NCBI GenBank assembly: GCA_022747635.1
Contig: JAKTNV010000004.1
Span: forward strand, 22,108,469 to 22,172,468
Direction: 5' to 3'
DNA length: 64,000 bases
Source of the DNA: Hetaerina americana
Lineage: Eukaryota > Arthropoda > Insecta > Odonata > Calopterygidae
The translations under genes and the position numbers were made by a program. The notes under the pieces are model-generated. The model ran no database searches, had not been told where the DNA came from, and saw nothing but the letters and a program-made list of their open reading frames with translations. How positions within the stretch are numbered: the first letter of the stretch is position 1; every line of letters begins with the position of its first letter. Positions 10,196-21,765 of the stretch are shown here, in pieces.

Positions 10196-13100
10196 AATTT
10201 ATGACTAGAGTAAAGATCCATTATAAACATAATAAACTGCAATGGTTCCTCATCAATTTTAACGTGACAAAGTGGTTCAAAATAAGATCTAGAGGGGGGC
10301 CACCAAATCACGTAGTGGAGATGACAGAGGGTCACCGGAATGAATCATACTTGACTTGAAATGAAGGATAGGTCATATGACTCAAAGGATTCCTTATTTC
10401 GTCTATACGAGAAAATAATCCTTTTACAATTCTATGGGATGACAGAAGACATATGTTTGTTTTGGCTGCGAACACAATAGTTGGAATCAGGAAAAATGCG
10501 AGGGTGAAAGATATAAAAATCAAGGGATCACTATTCAGGAAATCTGAAGACATTTTGCTTGTTGTCGCTGGATGATAATAAAAAGTTTGAGCTGCTTTTT
10601 CTCAACCAAAAACGGACTATGGAGGGAAATGTGCAATGACTAATTAATTAATGACTGGCGTCTAAACACAATTGTTGCCAAGAAAGATGAGATAGCTGAG
10701 TAAAATCTAGTGTAAGAGATCTAGATATTAAATCTATATTTGAATTTTAAGCAATTTTAATAGGAGTAAAAAGTTTAGAATATGACCTAAGGATTGGTGG
10801 TAGAATGGATGTCCAAAGGACGGATGGAACTTGTTTATTAGTCACCTCCTGTTGTTAATTCTGAGTGGTTATTTGAAAGACTTGGATAAGAACTGGTAAC
10901 GCCTATCAGGTAAAAACAGACTCCAGACCAAATATTCATTCAACCAAAGGTTAAATGAATATTTTTTGCACTGATTTCCGATAAATTTTATGGGGACCTC
11001 CAAAAATACTCGGAAAATAGCTCCGATATTTTAGCGTTTTTATGAGAAGGATTATTGTGCTTGGGAACAGAGGGATGGATGACAGTTTCAGGCTGTAGAA
11101 CAAAACAAAAAAATGAAATTTTAGCCATTTAATGATAAAAAATTACAAGTTATTTTTATATTTTTCAAAATGTGTAGTCTGTGAGGATGTTTCTGTGCTG
11201 GTGGGCTGATTTTTAAATTTAATTCAAACTCTTTCACTTAGTTACAACGAAAACAAATTTTTGCCACCATTAGATTTCATGATTTACACTTGAGTTCTGT
11301 AATTTAAACTTAGAAACCTGATTCCAAGAAATTGTGGTAGATGCTGCAACATTAAATTTTCACGGATTCATCCACTGAATTTGCATTATTAAGGTATCCG
11401 TTTATGGTTAAAGAATTCCGTTGTTTGAAATATACCGCCCTCGATAGACGAATAAATGGTGGATTTGTGTTTTAATTTCCAAAAATTGCAAAGGCGGGAG
11501 ATTACCCATTTCATTAAATTTTTCGTGGATGATACCAATTCAATTTGGCAACTTCCGCTCACATGCGAAATCATTTTCCGAAGAAATCGCTATTTTCAGC
11601 CAATCAAAATGAGCATACAAAGTTTTGCCGATTTTTAACGGTGAGTCATACTCCTTGTTCTTTGATTGGGTCTAAATGAGACTCATGGGTCGCACACGCA
11701 GGCTTTAATGGGCGGATGGCTGATTTTTAGACAATCGTTCAGTGATGCATACCATTTTTATTGTCCTATCCCTTTCCTGATCATTTCTTGATTCCCTGAC
11801 TCCCCAAAGTTACAAAATTAATGAATGGCGTCTTAAATGCTCAGCTAATATTTCCTCGTAGTTGTTCGCGCGGTATAATGTACACATATTATATCAGAGG
11901 AAAGTAAGAACAGGACTTTATCTTTCGTATCACATAAGGAATAGTTAATAAACTTTTCACGAGCAACCGGACATGGAGAATGTAATTAATGATTAAGCTA
12001 AAAATACCCATTTCATTTCTAATTTTGAATATTGAATCTAAAACAATTAACTAATAAAAAATGTCGGCATTTCTGCTTATTTTATCTTGGACTTATCCAT
12101 GAACTCATGAAGGAAATTTAAAAAAAAGGAGTAGTTGACGAACATAAGGTGATTCAATTTCAATCTTACAACTGTGAAGGTAAAAGATGAAATAAAATGC
12201 GATCACTTATCCGTTTGGAATGAATCACTAATCAGATGGCGAAGACGTAGCATTCCTCATCAAAGATTTATCAATGCAAAGATGACATTTGCGTAACATA
12301 GCATTTTATAACTTGAAACTTCGAGCTAAATTGCCTAGAAATATTAGGAAGATATCTGCTTAAGCTGTACGATTGATCAGAGAGAAGTTTTATGATTAAA
12401 TTACAAAGTATTGCTAACGTAAATCTTACGACAGGAATAAAAGAAAAGAGGATGTTTGCTTTCAATTATCAAATATTTAATCATATCTCCCTGAAGATAA
12501 GGCATTTTGAGGAGATTACCTTCCTCCTTGATTTTAATATCCAAACTGCCCTTTGGAGGTAGCAACAAATTCCTCTTCGTTGATTTAAATAAATACTTGA
12601 ATATGATATCCACTATTGTAGCGCACAATATTAAAATGGGATTATCCGGAATCAATTAACAGTACTAGCCATTCAAAATAATCTACCTTATCGAGGGGAA
12701 AATTACTGAATTACGAATTACGAATTTTTCATCATTTTGATTCTCATCACGTTTCTCACTCAGAGTATTGTCGTTTGAGAGTTTTGACAATACTTGAGAA
12801 ATTCAGCAAATATTAAATACCTGGCTCGCTACAGACTGAATTCAACGCTGACTCCAAAGTCTGAATTATCTTCCTTTTCATTTTGAATGCATACAATATA
12901 TCAAATGGGTGTCATGTCTACTTGCCATCGAACTCGTTCCTTCGCTATCGGTGTTTTTCTTGCATACATATTTGGAAAATACTATTTCATATATGTTCAA
13001 AATGGGAAAAAAATGATTATCAGATTAGTACCGAGTTTTGACGCGGTTATGTAAAAATGTAATTTATGATTTTTTCTCAAACTCTGGCTAATCGTTCAAA

Positions 13101-14332
13101 CGTCCCATTTAAAATAAAAATGCAACATTTAGATAATTCATTAAATTATGAAATTTCTGTCTCTAAGGAAATGGGAAATAACTCACACGAAATTTTCATG
13201 CAAGCAGTCCTCACCAGTTATAATAGTTACACTAACTCACAGGGTTGACAGAAAAAGGGTAAAATGTTTTCAGATGTACTTTTATAGAGATACAAACCTC
13301 TATATATTTATCTAAAGCTTCAGTTCGGACAACAAATTGCATGCCAATGAAAAAGTTTTCCAATTTTTAGACACCCCACTAATATTTTGTTTCAAAACCG
13401 CTGAGTAACTAGTTATCCCTCGTACGAGTTCTCCCTTATTTGCATAATTGTAACTTTAATTACACAATTAGTTTAGTTATAGAATTTTAAGTTGGTAATA
13501 TGTGACTAGTCAGAATTCATGAACCATTTATGACCACGTAATGTCCCAGGAACAAAATTGTCTCTACATGCCAGAAGAAACTTTGCAGCCGAGGATAAAA
13601 ACATAATTCCCAGCATTAAACCATGGTGAGCAACTGAGCCAAAAATGAGGGCTTGAAAAGCGTTCATCTTGTATTTGATTGAGTTATCAAATCTAGCGTT
13701 CGCTCTTTTTCCTGATGGCAGATCGTTCGCATTTGAACTGAATGAAGGAAATGATTCAAGGTGCAACGACTCCAAATACGTGAGCTGAATCCTGGAGTAT
13801 ATATTTATGCTAGCTGTAATATGTAGTTAAGAATTAACCGGGATCAGCCGCAGCAATATCTGTCTTTTGTCTTTCTATCCAATATGTCGTGGGTGGAAAA
13901 TTATGCAGCCTTGAGTATCAAATGGAAAACCATCCAATAGTGCTATTGTGAGAGTGAACTAAAATAAATATTATTCCAATAATAGATTTTTTCTCGTTAA
14001 AATCATTTGTCTTTCTAATACAAATGACTATACCTTCATCCTTTTTTTCTAGGGGTTATTTTCTCCCTATTTTACTTCCCGCCACATTAGAGTACGCTAC
14101 ACAATGGCTGAAGTGAGTTTTCCGTTGAAAATTAATGACTATACCGTTAACCTGATAGCGATGAACCAAAACTGGCAAAAGATGACGGCAAGTATAAAAA
14201 TATACCCTTGTGTTATAAGTCTAGATGGCTTTGCTGATTTCATTTAACATTGCATGAAAAACTCTTTAAATGCATACTAGCTTTGCGAATATATTCTATT
14301 GTTTCAGGCTTCACTTCGTGGAAGTATTTAAT
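10196..14332. other. Unassigned AT-rich DNA
   Basis: Nothing recognised apart from the small hairpin at 10931-10963. Frames are short and without motifs; the longest, an 89-codon minus frame at 13506-13775, is not recognisable. Confidence 0.45.
10931..10963. repeat. 15-bp hairpin
   Basis: An inverted repeat of 15 bp with one mismatch (10931-10945 with 10949-10963) and a 3-base loop. It may be a chance hairpin in AT-rich DNA. Confidence 0.6.
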
Positions 14333-14432
14333 ATCCATTACTAAAAAGCAAGAAAGACTCGTACTTTTCCACAGATTTTTTCCATAAAATCTGTGGAAAA
14401 GTACGAGTCTTTCTTGCTTTTTAGCAATGGAT
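14333..14432. repeat. Long hairpin, 47-bp arms
   Basis: Two 47-bp arms (14333-14379 and 14386-14432) match as reverse complements with one mismatch, around a 6-base loop. The arms contain tacttttccacagatttt. Unlike the palindromes at 28.0, 38.4, 49.0 and 58.7 kb, the centre has no hammerhead-like box, and I find no clear target duplication. It could be a short foldback element or the decayed centre of a similar one. Confidence 0.8.
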
Positions 14433-17400
14433 CTTTAAATGCAATTTAAAAGTATACGACTTTTATTGGAGAGAATATAGTAAGATAGGTTGTTGACCTA
14501 CTTACAACTTGAAACTCACAAGAGCACCGGATCTTTGTAAAATATTAGTTTCATGCTAGTCGAAATGTAAGAAAGAACATCCTCAAATAATAACGATTCT
14601 CAAATTTATGGTATTAATTCATACAAAGCAATTTAAATGGAACTTTGTCCAAATCCTTGAATTCTAGTGGAAAAAATAAATAAATTTTCATTAGATTTTC
14701 AATGGAACAATGTTGTTCATACATTATTTTCGGGCAGCCTAATGCATGGAAGCAGAATTTGAACGATCCATGAAATATATGTAAGAGCCAGAAACCGCTA
14801 AGTGCTCTTCCCTTCTTCACCTGTTCAAAGATTCTACTCGCCCCCTACTGTCTACAATATCTTCCCTCCTCTTTCATCTTTCGATCTTGCCTGTTATTAT
14901 TCCTACTAACGAACTCATCAGCACTCTGCTATCTCGCGAATTCTCGTCCTATTTTTCCTACCACCTTTAATAGCTACCATCCATTTAGAACGTCGCTATA
15001 AACCATGAACTACCAGTACATCGAGAGTTTATAATCGTTACTGTCGATTCACACATCTCATAATCCTTCAGCTTGCCAAAACAATAACTCCTCTTTGAAA
15101 ATCACCTTTCCGAAAAATAAGTTGTTACTTTGAATATTAAAAACTACACCGGTTATATTTTGCAACATTTAAAACAGTTACATGATCATCTAATGTAACC
15201 GTTAATCATCCAGTAAAATTTCTACTAGAGAATGGGGTTAACAAGTTAACATCTTCTTTAATTTGGGTTAACCTGTGGGCGAGGGTAACGAGTTCTGGTG
15301 ACAATCTTTTAATAATAATCTCTGAACTTAGGTAATATTCAATAATATAGTAGCAGAACCTTAAAAACATGATAATTTTCAAAAAGCTGTTTGGGAAATT
15401 GATATTATGACCAATTTTTACAGGCGATATGATTCGCTGCTGGGGAGGTAGAGCAGGCTGGAACAATAGACCTTGAATGCAGCAGAAGTCATAGAGCAAC
15501 CCCTAGCCTTATATGTCGAGATCGAAGTGACCGAAAGTGATATAAAGTAGACAGAAGTAACTTCCAAATGAAAACTAATGATGTTGGTATTAAATAGGAC
15601 CTCCGGGGAAGTGCTTAAAAAGTTTCAAGGATTATACCAGGAAATACTTGACTGAGTACATATCCCAATCTTACATGCAGAATGTGGGGCATTTTTTTAG
15701 TTCACCTTTTCAATCTCGATAGCAGCTAACAAGGTCTGGGCGCAGATGCCAGCGATAAGTGTATCTAGAGGAGACATTTTTGCTCACAGACACAGGTTTT
15801 CTTGAATTGGAGAAGATTTTGCGCTCCCTGACCGCCTTTAAGAGTTCGTCAACCCCGCAAAAAGAGAACGCAAACGAGCGTATATTGTGAATTCGATCCC
15901 CAGAGAAATTGCTTGAGCGAGGTTAGAAAGATGGGAGGAGAAAGAAAAGACCGCACACAGAGTGAGATTGTTTATGGCTTATAAATCACCACCCAACCAC
16001 CACGGCGAACCATTGAGGAAAAACTTCCCCCATGACTTAAAGCAGAATGTATTTCCACCCTTAGCTTCACTTTCATGATTTACGCTCCCCCCCTCACTTC
16101 ATTATAGCTTCCCACACACAGGCGTGCATACATCTTTTAGCCGAGGGCGAGCTTTTTGAATGCTCCCGGGGGTTCCTTTTGGCCGATGCGGAATATGAAG
16201 GTGAGGGAGCTTAAGCGAGGGAGGGAAAGGGCGGGGACATCTATCGCCCTAAAGCGGGAGCGACCGACTCCTGAGGGCGTGTGTTGTTTATCAAAGTGGA
16301 CGAAAACGGCCTAAACGGTGGGAAAAGGGGCGCGAAGGGACGGACGGAGACATTGCTGGAGGTAGGCGAGAAATGAAAAACATGTGGACATTTTTGGAGC
16401 GTACCATTGAAGGCTCGACAGTGCCGCCATGGAGATAACTTTTCTCCTTTAGAAAAAGAAAATAAAAATAATGACGTTGGCTCTCGCTTAGGAAACGCTC
16501 CAGGTCGCGTTGCCTCCGCTATCTTCGCGGTCCAAATGTTTTTGCGCGTGGAGCTGGCCATGTACAGTGGCGCGATTGAGGAAGCAGGAGGTGAACGGGG
16601 AGGAGGTGGAGATTGACTCCCGGAGTGGATAGGGGAAGTACGCGCATGGAAGGAATGTTTTCATTTTCCCCAAGACGAATTTAAGGTTTCAAATTAGGAA
16701 CTTTGGTACATAAATTAACCGGCCGCTCCCTTATCAAAAAACATTGTGAAGACAACAAACCAATCATTAAATATCCACAGTAACCGTAAAGGAGTAAAAT
16801 CGACGAAAGATCCTTCCGTTCATACTTGACATAGACAATTCCCTAGAGTGAAGTATACTGATTGGGCTATTAGCTCTCAAAAAAGATACAATTCTATTAA
16901 GCAAACAATATAATGGAAAAGTACGAAACAGTTTTGGTCTCTATGGAAAGAGCACCAGGTACAATTATCCCAGTATTAGTTCTGACGGCATTTTTAACAT
17001 GTATTACTTGATATAATTGTGCATGCACTGATACCGAAAAGAACCGGTAATAAAAATGTATAACCTTTCTTTTTAACTATCCCAGTTCAATATCAAACAG
17101 TGACAGGTATCTTTCACTTCTTCAGAATTTCAAGCAGGGAAGGTAGTAAAAAAACAATAATCCAGACCAAAACGAAATATTAATGATCCACTTATGTTGA
17201 GTACATAGGGATAATCAAAGATAGACTCAGTGTATTGAAATTTTTCTGAGCGTTGAGTGGAAATTCATTTTAGAGAGAAAAAACTTCACCCCGTTTAATG
17301 AGAAATTAACCCAACTGCCAACTTGGACTCGAATTAGAAACAAATGTGCCCGAGGAAAACACAACAAAAAATAATAATTGGTGAGCAGAAAACGTGATGG

Positions 17401-18735
17401 AAAATTCCATAAATGAAATGCAGCTTTGGAAAGTGGTGAATCATTTTCACGGCTTGATGAGCTCACGTCAAATAGTTCGTTGTTTCTCTGGCCCGGAGGG
17501 CGTCGCTTTGATGCCAATTCTCTCTCAAAAAAGTCGCTCAAATGGTATCCACTAAAGTTCAGTCTGAGCGAAACGCGTTCTGTTGCCCTTGTGCACCAAA
17601 TCCGATGTGACATTGATACATAAATTTAAAGGAAAATTATCGTAAAATTTATGTATATCTCTATAATGAACATCAGTCTCATAAAAATTCCAGCTTTGTT
17701 CGCAATAATGACAAAACAAAATCATAAAACTCTTAAACGCAAAGAGAAAATATTTGCGCCAAGTACAAGGTGGTGGCATCTAATTCTTAAAATGGAAAGA
17801 TGAAGATATTATGAAATGTTAAAGACCGATGCTTTAACTGGACGGAGTACTTTTTATGAAATAGATAGTCAAGTATCTGCGTTGAGAAATAATATCGATT
17901 TTAGTGATCCCCACTTCAAACAGAGATTAATTTAAAAAATGATGACTCACTCCGACGGAATTGACGCAGCCACGAGTGAGCGCCCGGGTAATGATTTCCA
18001 AATTAACGCCCGGATTAGCTATGCTAATTCAATGGTTCTACAGTTATGAAAAAAGTGGAAAGCTTCCAAATCGTTATTTTCACGTTTGTGGAATCCAAAT
18101 TTTAAAAGTAACAATAAGATACAATGAATATTGGTAATAAGTCAACAGGGTCGGATTATCTTTGCTTATGAAGGATGTATTTCCCCAAAAGCTTCAAGTT
18201 ATATACACCAACATGTCAACTGATAAATAATGCTCGTAACTATTTTTGTTCATTTTTCTATTTTCAATCACGTTGTATTGAAAAATGAACTAATGAAATG
18301 GATTAAAGGAGTGTTTTGATTTCCTGTTGCAGTGGTAAACCATTTTTCACGTACAATTATACATATAATCCTGTTTGATCTGCAGGAAAATAATGCGATC
18401 ATCATACTGATGGTGTAAAAATAGTGATAATACTTTAGTCTCACGAATAAATTCTGTGCAATATTTAATTTTATGCTGCATTATTAGCTTGATGCATATG
18501 TGATACAAATTCCATTGATTTAATATAATTGTTCATTATTTAATATTACTCGATGAAAACGAGTAAATTTTAAAGTTCAATTTAAAATCAAAAGGATTAA
18601 AAAACATGTCAGTGAAGAACCCGACGTTAACAGCACACATAATACCACGAAACACAGTTTTGAACAAGAAATGAACAATTTCAAATCAATATGGTTCATA
18701 TTGTTCCTTTTAGGCTCCCAAAATTTCCAAATGTA
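14433..18735. other. Unassigned DNA with a GC-rich patch
   Basis: Mostly AT-rich without features. The part 16160-16640 is GC- and CpG-rich with purine runs, and short overlapping frames on both strands follow this composition without any domain. It may be a CpG island or promoter-like patch. The 128-codon minus frame at 17227-17613 is not recognisable. Confidence 0.4.
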
Positions 18736-18910
18736 AAACAATGGTAGCTTAACTGGCTAAAGCACTCGGCAGGATACCGAGGGGTCTAGGTGTGAATCCC
18801 GGACAAGGAGAATGATTCTTACTATGAAAGGGTTCCATTGAAATACCAAAATATTATTAATGACCCTTGGTAACTTACTAGAAGTTTACAGTTGGGTTAA
18901 ATGTTTCCTA
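18736..18910 (+). mobile_element. tRNA-derived SINE-like sequence
   Basis: A Pol III type-2 promoter is visible: box A tagcttaactgg at 18745-18756 and a box-B-like ggtgtgaatcc at 18789-18799, spaced as in a tRNA. The region also folds partly like a tRNA, with a D-stem GCTT/AAGC and an anticodon-type stem CTCGG/CCGAG around a 7-base loop. The acceptor ends do not pair and the T-stem is damaged, so a functional tRNA gene is unlikely. The 3' boundary is approximate. Confidence 0.5.
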
Positions 18911-20287
18911 ATTTTTTCATTTAATTCCCCGGAGAAAAAATTAAAACTTACTGGGAGTAAAGTTAGTATTTGGAAAAATTCAAATAATCTGCGGGAAATG
19001 ACGTAAAGGTAAGTTGGGTGGAGTCATCCACTTTGAAAATTTCCTCAGGGGAGAAATCATTCGAGTAGATCGAGGATTAACTGCTGAAGCTCTCGCTCGG
19101 CATTCAAAGCTGCCATATTCAGATCTCCGTCTTTACTATTGATTTTTTGTGCTGCATATGTATAGCACAATACGATATATGTGCGTATTGTACAAATAAG
19201 TATATATGCGTATTCCCAATGCATTACATGTGCTTTAAATGGGAGCTTAGAACCTTGGAAAACCTAAAAACACTGTAGGATCGAGGTATTTCTTCATCAT
19301 ACATGCACATAGATGTGACCCTAAACCGACCTTAAAAATTTGATTCTAGGCAAAGACTTATGCGAATTATCTCGGCACATGTACTATAACATTTGGTTAC
19401 TCAAATTATTATTAATAGAGACTTGCTACTTAAAGGTGTCATATTAAACTATTTAATTTGATATAGATAGTTGTCATATCTTTGATAATTATAATTGGAA
19501 TTAATACTTATCAAAGCCCTTCGCTATATTTGTCAATAAAAGCTACGAATGAACCCATATTAAATATTCCCTCCCCTTCTGCCTAAACTAAAATATAATT
19601 GTAAAGTTCATAGAGTTTAAATTTAGATAAACCTACCAGTTTGATCTCTTCTATTTTATTAATAATATTCGTATTCTCGCAATAGAAGATCAAATTTATC
19701 ATCCCCGCCATTTTCTCTATTTCAAAATTAATCATTTACCATGCAGCCCTTATATGCATTGCGTCCATATCTCCATTATCTCTTGAGCTTCGATAAAAGC
19801 TTTTTCCATATTTTATAGTGAGAAATGTTTTTCTTTCTTACTTCAGAGCATCCTTTTCATTTATATGCAGTTCACTCATTGAATCCTGTCTCTTAAATCT
19901 CCCCATATACTTGTATTTGCACTGCAATATCTAGCAGCTTAACTCAGCTCAATTCATGTCTCACCTGAGTTTATGATCAACAATTTCTTCGCTTCTCACA
20001 AATCATATCCTTTCCCCTAAATTCCTAGGAAGCAAGACTATGGTCTTGCCACTTTTTTTTTTCTCAAGTGAAATTTCACCAAAAACAGGTACCAGCAGCA
20101 GTAACTGTCGCTCCTTCGATGGAGTCATGTCAGTGACGGAGTGAGAGTATTATTGTCCACCAGGAGGGGGTGCTCAAAATAGTCGTCCAAGATTCTTTTC
20201 TACGCGGCTTTAGGATCACTAGAATAAAATCTATTCTGAGTATAGAGCTAAGGACTACAAGTTATATTATCTGGAATATGTGATACA
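18911..20287. other. Unassigned AT-rich DNA
   Basis: No recognised features. Confidence 0.45.
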
Positions 20288-20324
20288 CAGGGTTCGTCCG
20301 GAAAATAAGTGTACTGACTCCTGG

Positions 20325-20354
20325 GCTGGGCGCGCCGCTCCAGGCGCGCCCAGC
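20325..20354. repeat. GC-rich 12-bp hairpin in the mariner leader
   Basis: Two 12-bp arms (20325-20336 and 20343-20354) are perfect reverse complements around a 6-base loop and contain the sequence ggcgcgcc. The hairpin lies just inside the left terminal repeat and upstream of the transposase start. Confidence 0.8.
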
Positions 20355-20491
20355 ACCGCTCTGACAGGCTGCGATTGGAGGGGGGTATATTGGCAAGCGA
20401 CGCTGAAAAAGGCAGTCGGCTCTGAGCTGTGGTGTAGTGAGGAGCTCTGTTAACGCGAACCTCCACGCTTCGACCCACGTCACGGAACGCG

Positions 20492-20774
20492 ATGCCGAAG
20501 TTTTTGGAGCAGCATTATTCCATCAAATTTGCGGTAAAGCTTGGGAAATCGTCTACCAAAACTGTCGGTATGATTAACCAGGCTTACGGGGAGTCAGCCA
20601 TGTCCAGAAACATGATCTTTCGGTGGCACAAGATGTTCGTGGAGGGCAGAGAAGAGGTCGACGACGAGTCTTCGAGAGGTTCCCGATGATGCCTTCGCGG
20701 GAGCGCTCCAGGAATGGGAACGCCGCTGGAACAAGTGTATCGACTCACAAGGGTCCTATTTTGAGGAATATTAG
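20492..20774 (+). pseudogene. Mariner transposase remnant (N- and C-terminal ends)
   Basis: The start at 20492 opens 65 codons that match the N-terminal helix-turn-helix part of a mariner transposase (begins MPKFLEQHYSIKF, ends GREEVDDESSRG) and then meets a stop at 20687-20689. Immediately after, in another frame, about 29 codons give the family's C-terminus (EWERRWNKCIDSQGSYFEE) to a stop at 20772-20774. The middle, with all three catalytic aspartates, is deleted. It cannot encode an active enzyme. Confidence 0.85.
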
Positions 20775-20845
20775 CTTAAGATATGTAAAAGTGTAATAAA
20801 TTTTTTTTTCTGAGCTCAGTACACTTATTTTCCGGACGAACCCTG

Positions 20846-21146
20846 TACTACCGAATTTCTTTTAAATAAAGTTTGAATAAATAATTCAAATGCTACGCCA
20901 TGAAATCTCAACTTTGTTGACTCATGGATTGTGCAATATATTATTCCCGAAAGCAAAACGTACCCTAATTGCATTAAAAAAGAAATTGACTAAGTAGCAG
21001 AGGTGGGACTCCGAAAAAAGGCACACAAATTTTCAATAATTTCGTGGTCCAAATCACCCCTTCCCATATGTTTAATGCAAATATGTTTATTGTGTGTATA
21101 TATACATAATATATATACATGTATGATATACATATACATGTCTAAA

Positions 21147-21148
<2 letters not shown>
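20846..21148. other. Unassigned spacer
   Basis: Nothing recognised before the TA array. Confidence 0.45.
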
Positions 21149-21245
<97 letters not shown>

Positions 21246-21259
21246 TTATTTATATTTAT
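21149..21259. repeat. (TA)n microsatellite
   Basis: A long pure TA array to about 21241, then a short TTTA-type tail. The 128-codon frame across it is an artefact. Confidence 0.95.
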
Positions 21260-21484
21260 ATATTTATTCTTACATTGTTTCAATCATACAATTCCCTTTC
21301 TGGACCTTAAAATATCCGTTTTTCTGGACGCGAAAGCTTTTAAGGCCAAATCCAGCCACAACTTTTTCGATCTTACTCCATCCTTTTAGGCTGATTACTC
21401 TTCTCTTTTAATATGGAGATTGACGGAGAATTGACTTGGCGGAATTATGAATTGTAAATTAATAATTTTCAAATATTCCACTTT

Positions 21485-21765
21485 AATTTTGTAATGTGGT
21501 AAATAATGGAGAAATGTTTGGACAGAGAGAAAGATAAGGGCAGCGGTTTTGAGTAAAGTGGGCTAAGAGAGGATTTTTTTGCAGGAATTCGAAAATTTTG
21601 GAAAGTGGGAAGAGGTGGTGGAATTTGGAGAGCCATAATAGGAGGGAGAATGAGGGTAATTGGGATAAAAGAAGGAAGAGAGTATACTTTTTGTGCAGCA
21701 TGAAGGTAGAAAAGAGTTACGAAGAAATGGAACAGGAAATAAAGCTGGGCGAGTAATACTGTTCT
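21485..21765 (+). pseudogene. Possible LINE 3' relic
   Basis: The G/A-rich stretch has weak, colinear resemblance to the end of the local LINE family: gggctaagagagga compared with agccaagagagggg, and aggagggagaatgagggt compared with gaagggagaatgttaggc. The match is poor and purine bias could produce it. Confidence 0.3.

Larger units (their letters stand above)
20288..20845 (+). mobile_element. Miniature, internally deleted mariner (558 bp)
   Basis: Perfect 30-bp terminal inverted repeats (20288-20317 and 20816-20845, starting cagggttcgtccggaaaata) bound a 558-bp element. The right flank is TA (20846-20847); the left flank reads CA, probably a mutated TA. Inside are only the first and last parts of a transposase, so the catalytic centre is gone. 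The element belongs to a different mariner lineage from the copies at 3971 and 56287, since its ends and protein differ. Confidence 0.85.

Noticed and set aside
18736..18815. Functional tRNA gene
   Set aside because: Boxes A and B and two stems are visible, but the acceptor ends do not pair and the T-stem is damaged; a SINE-like origin fits better.
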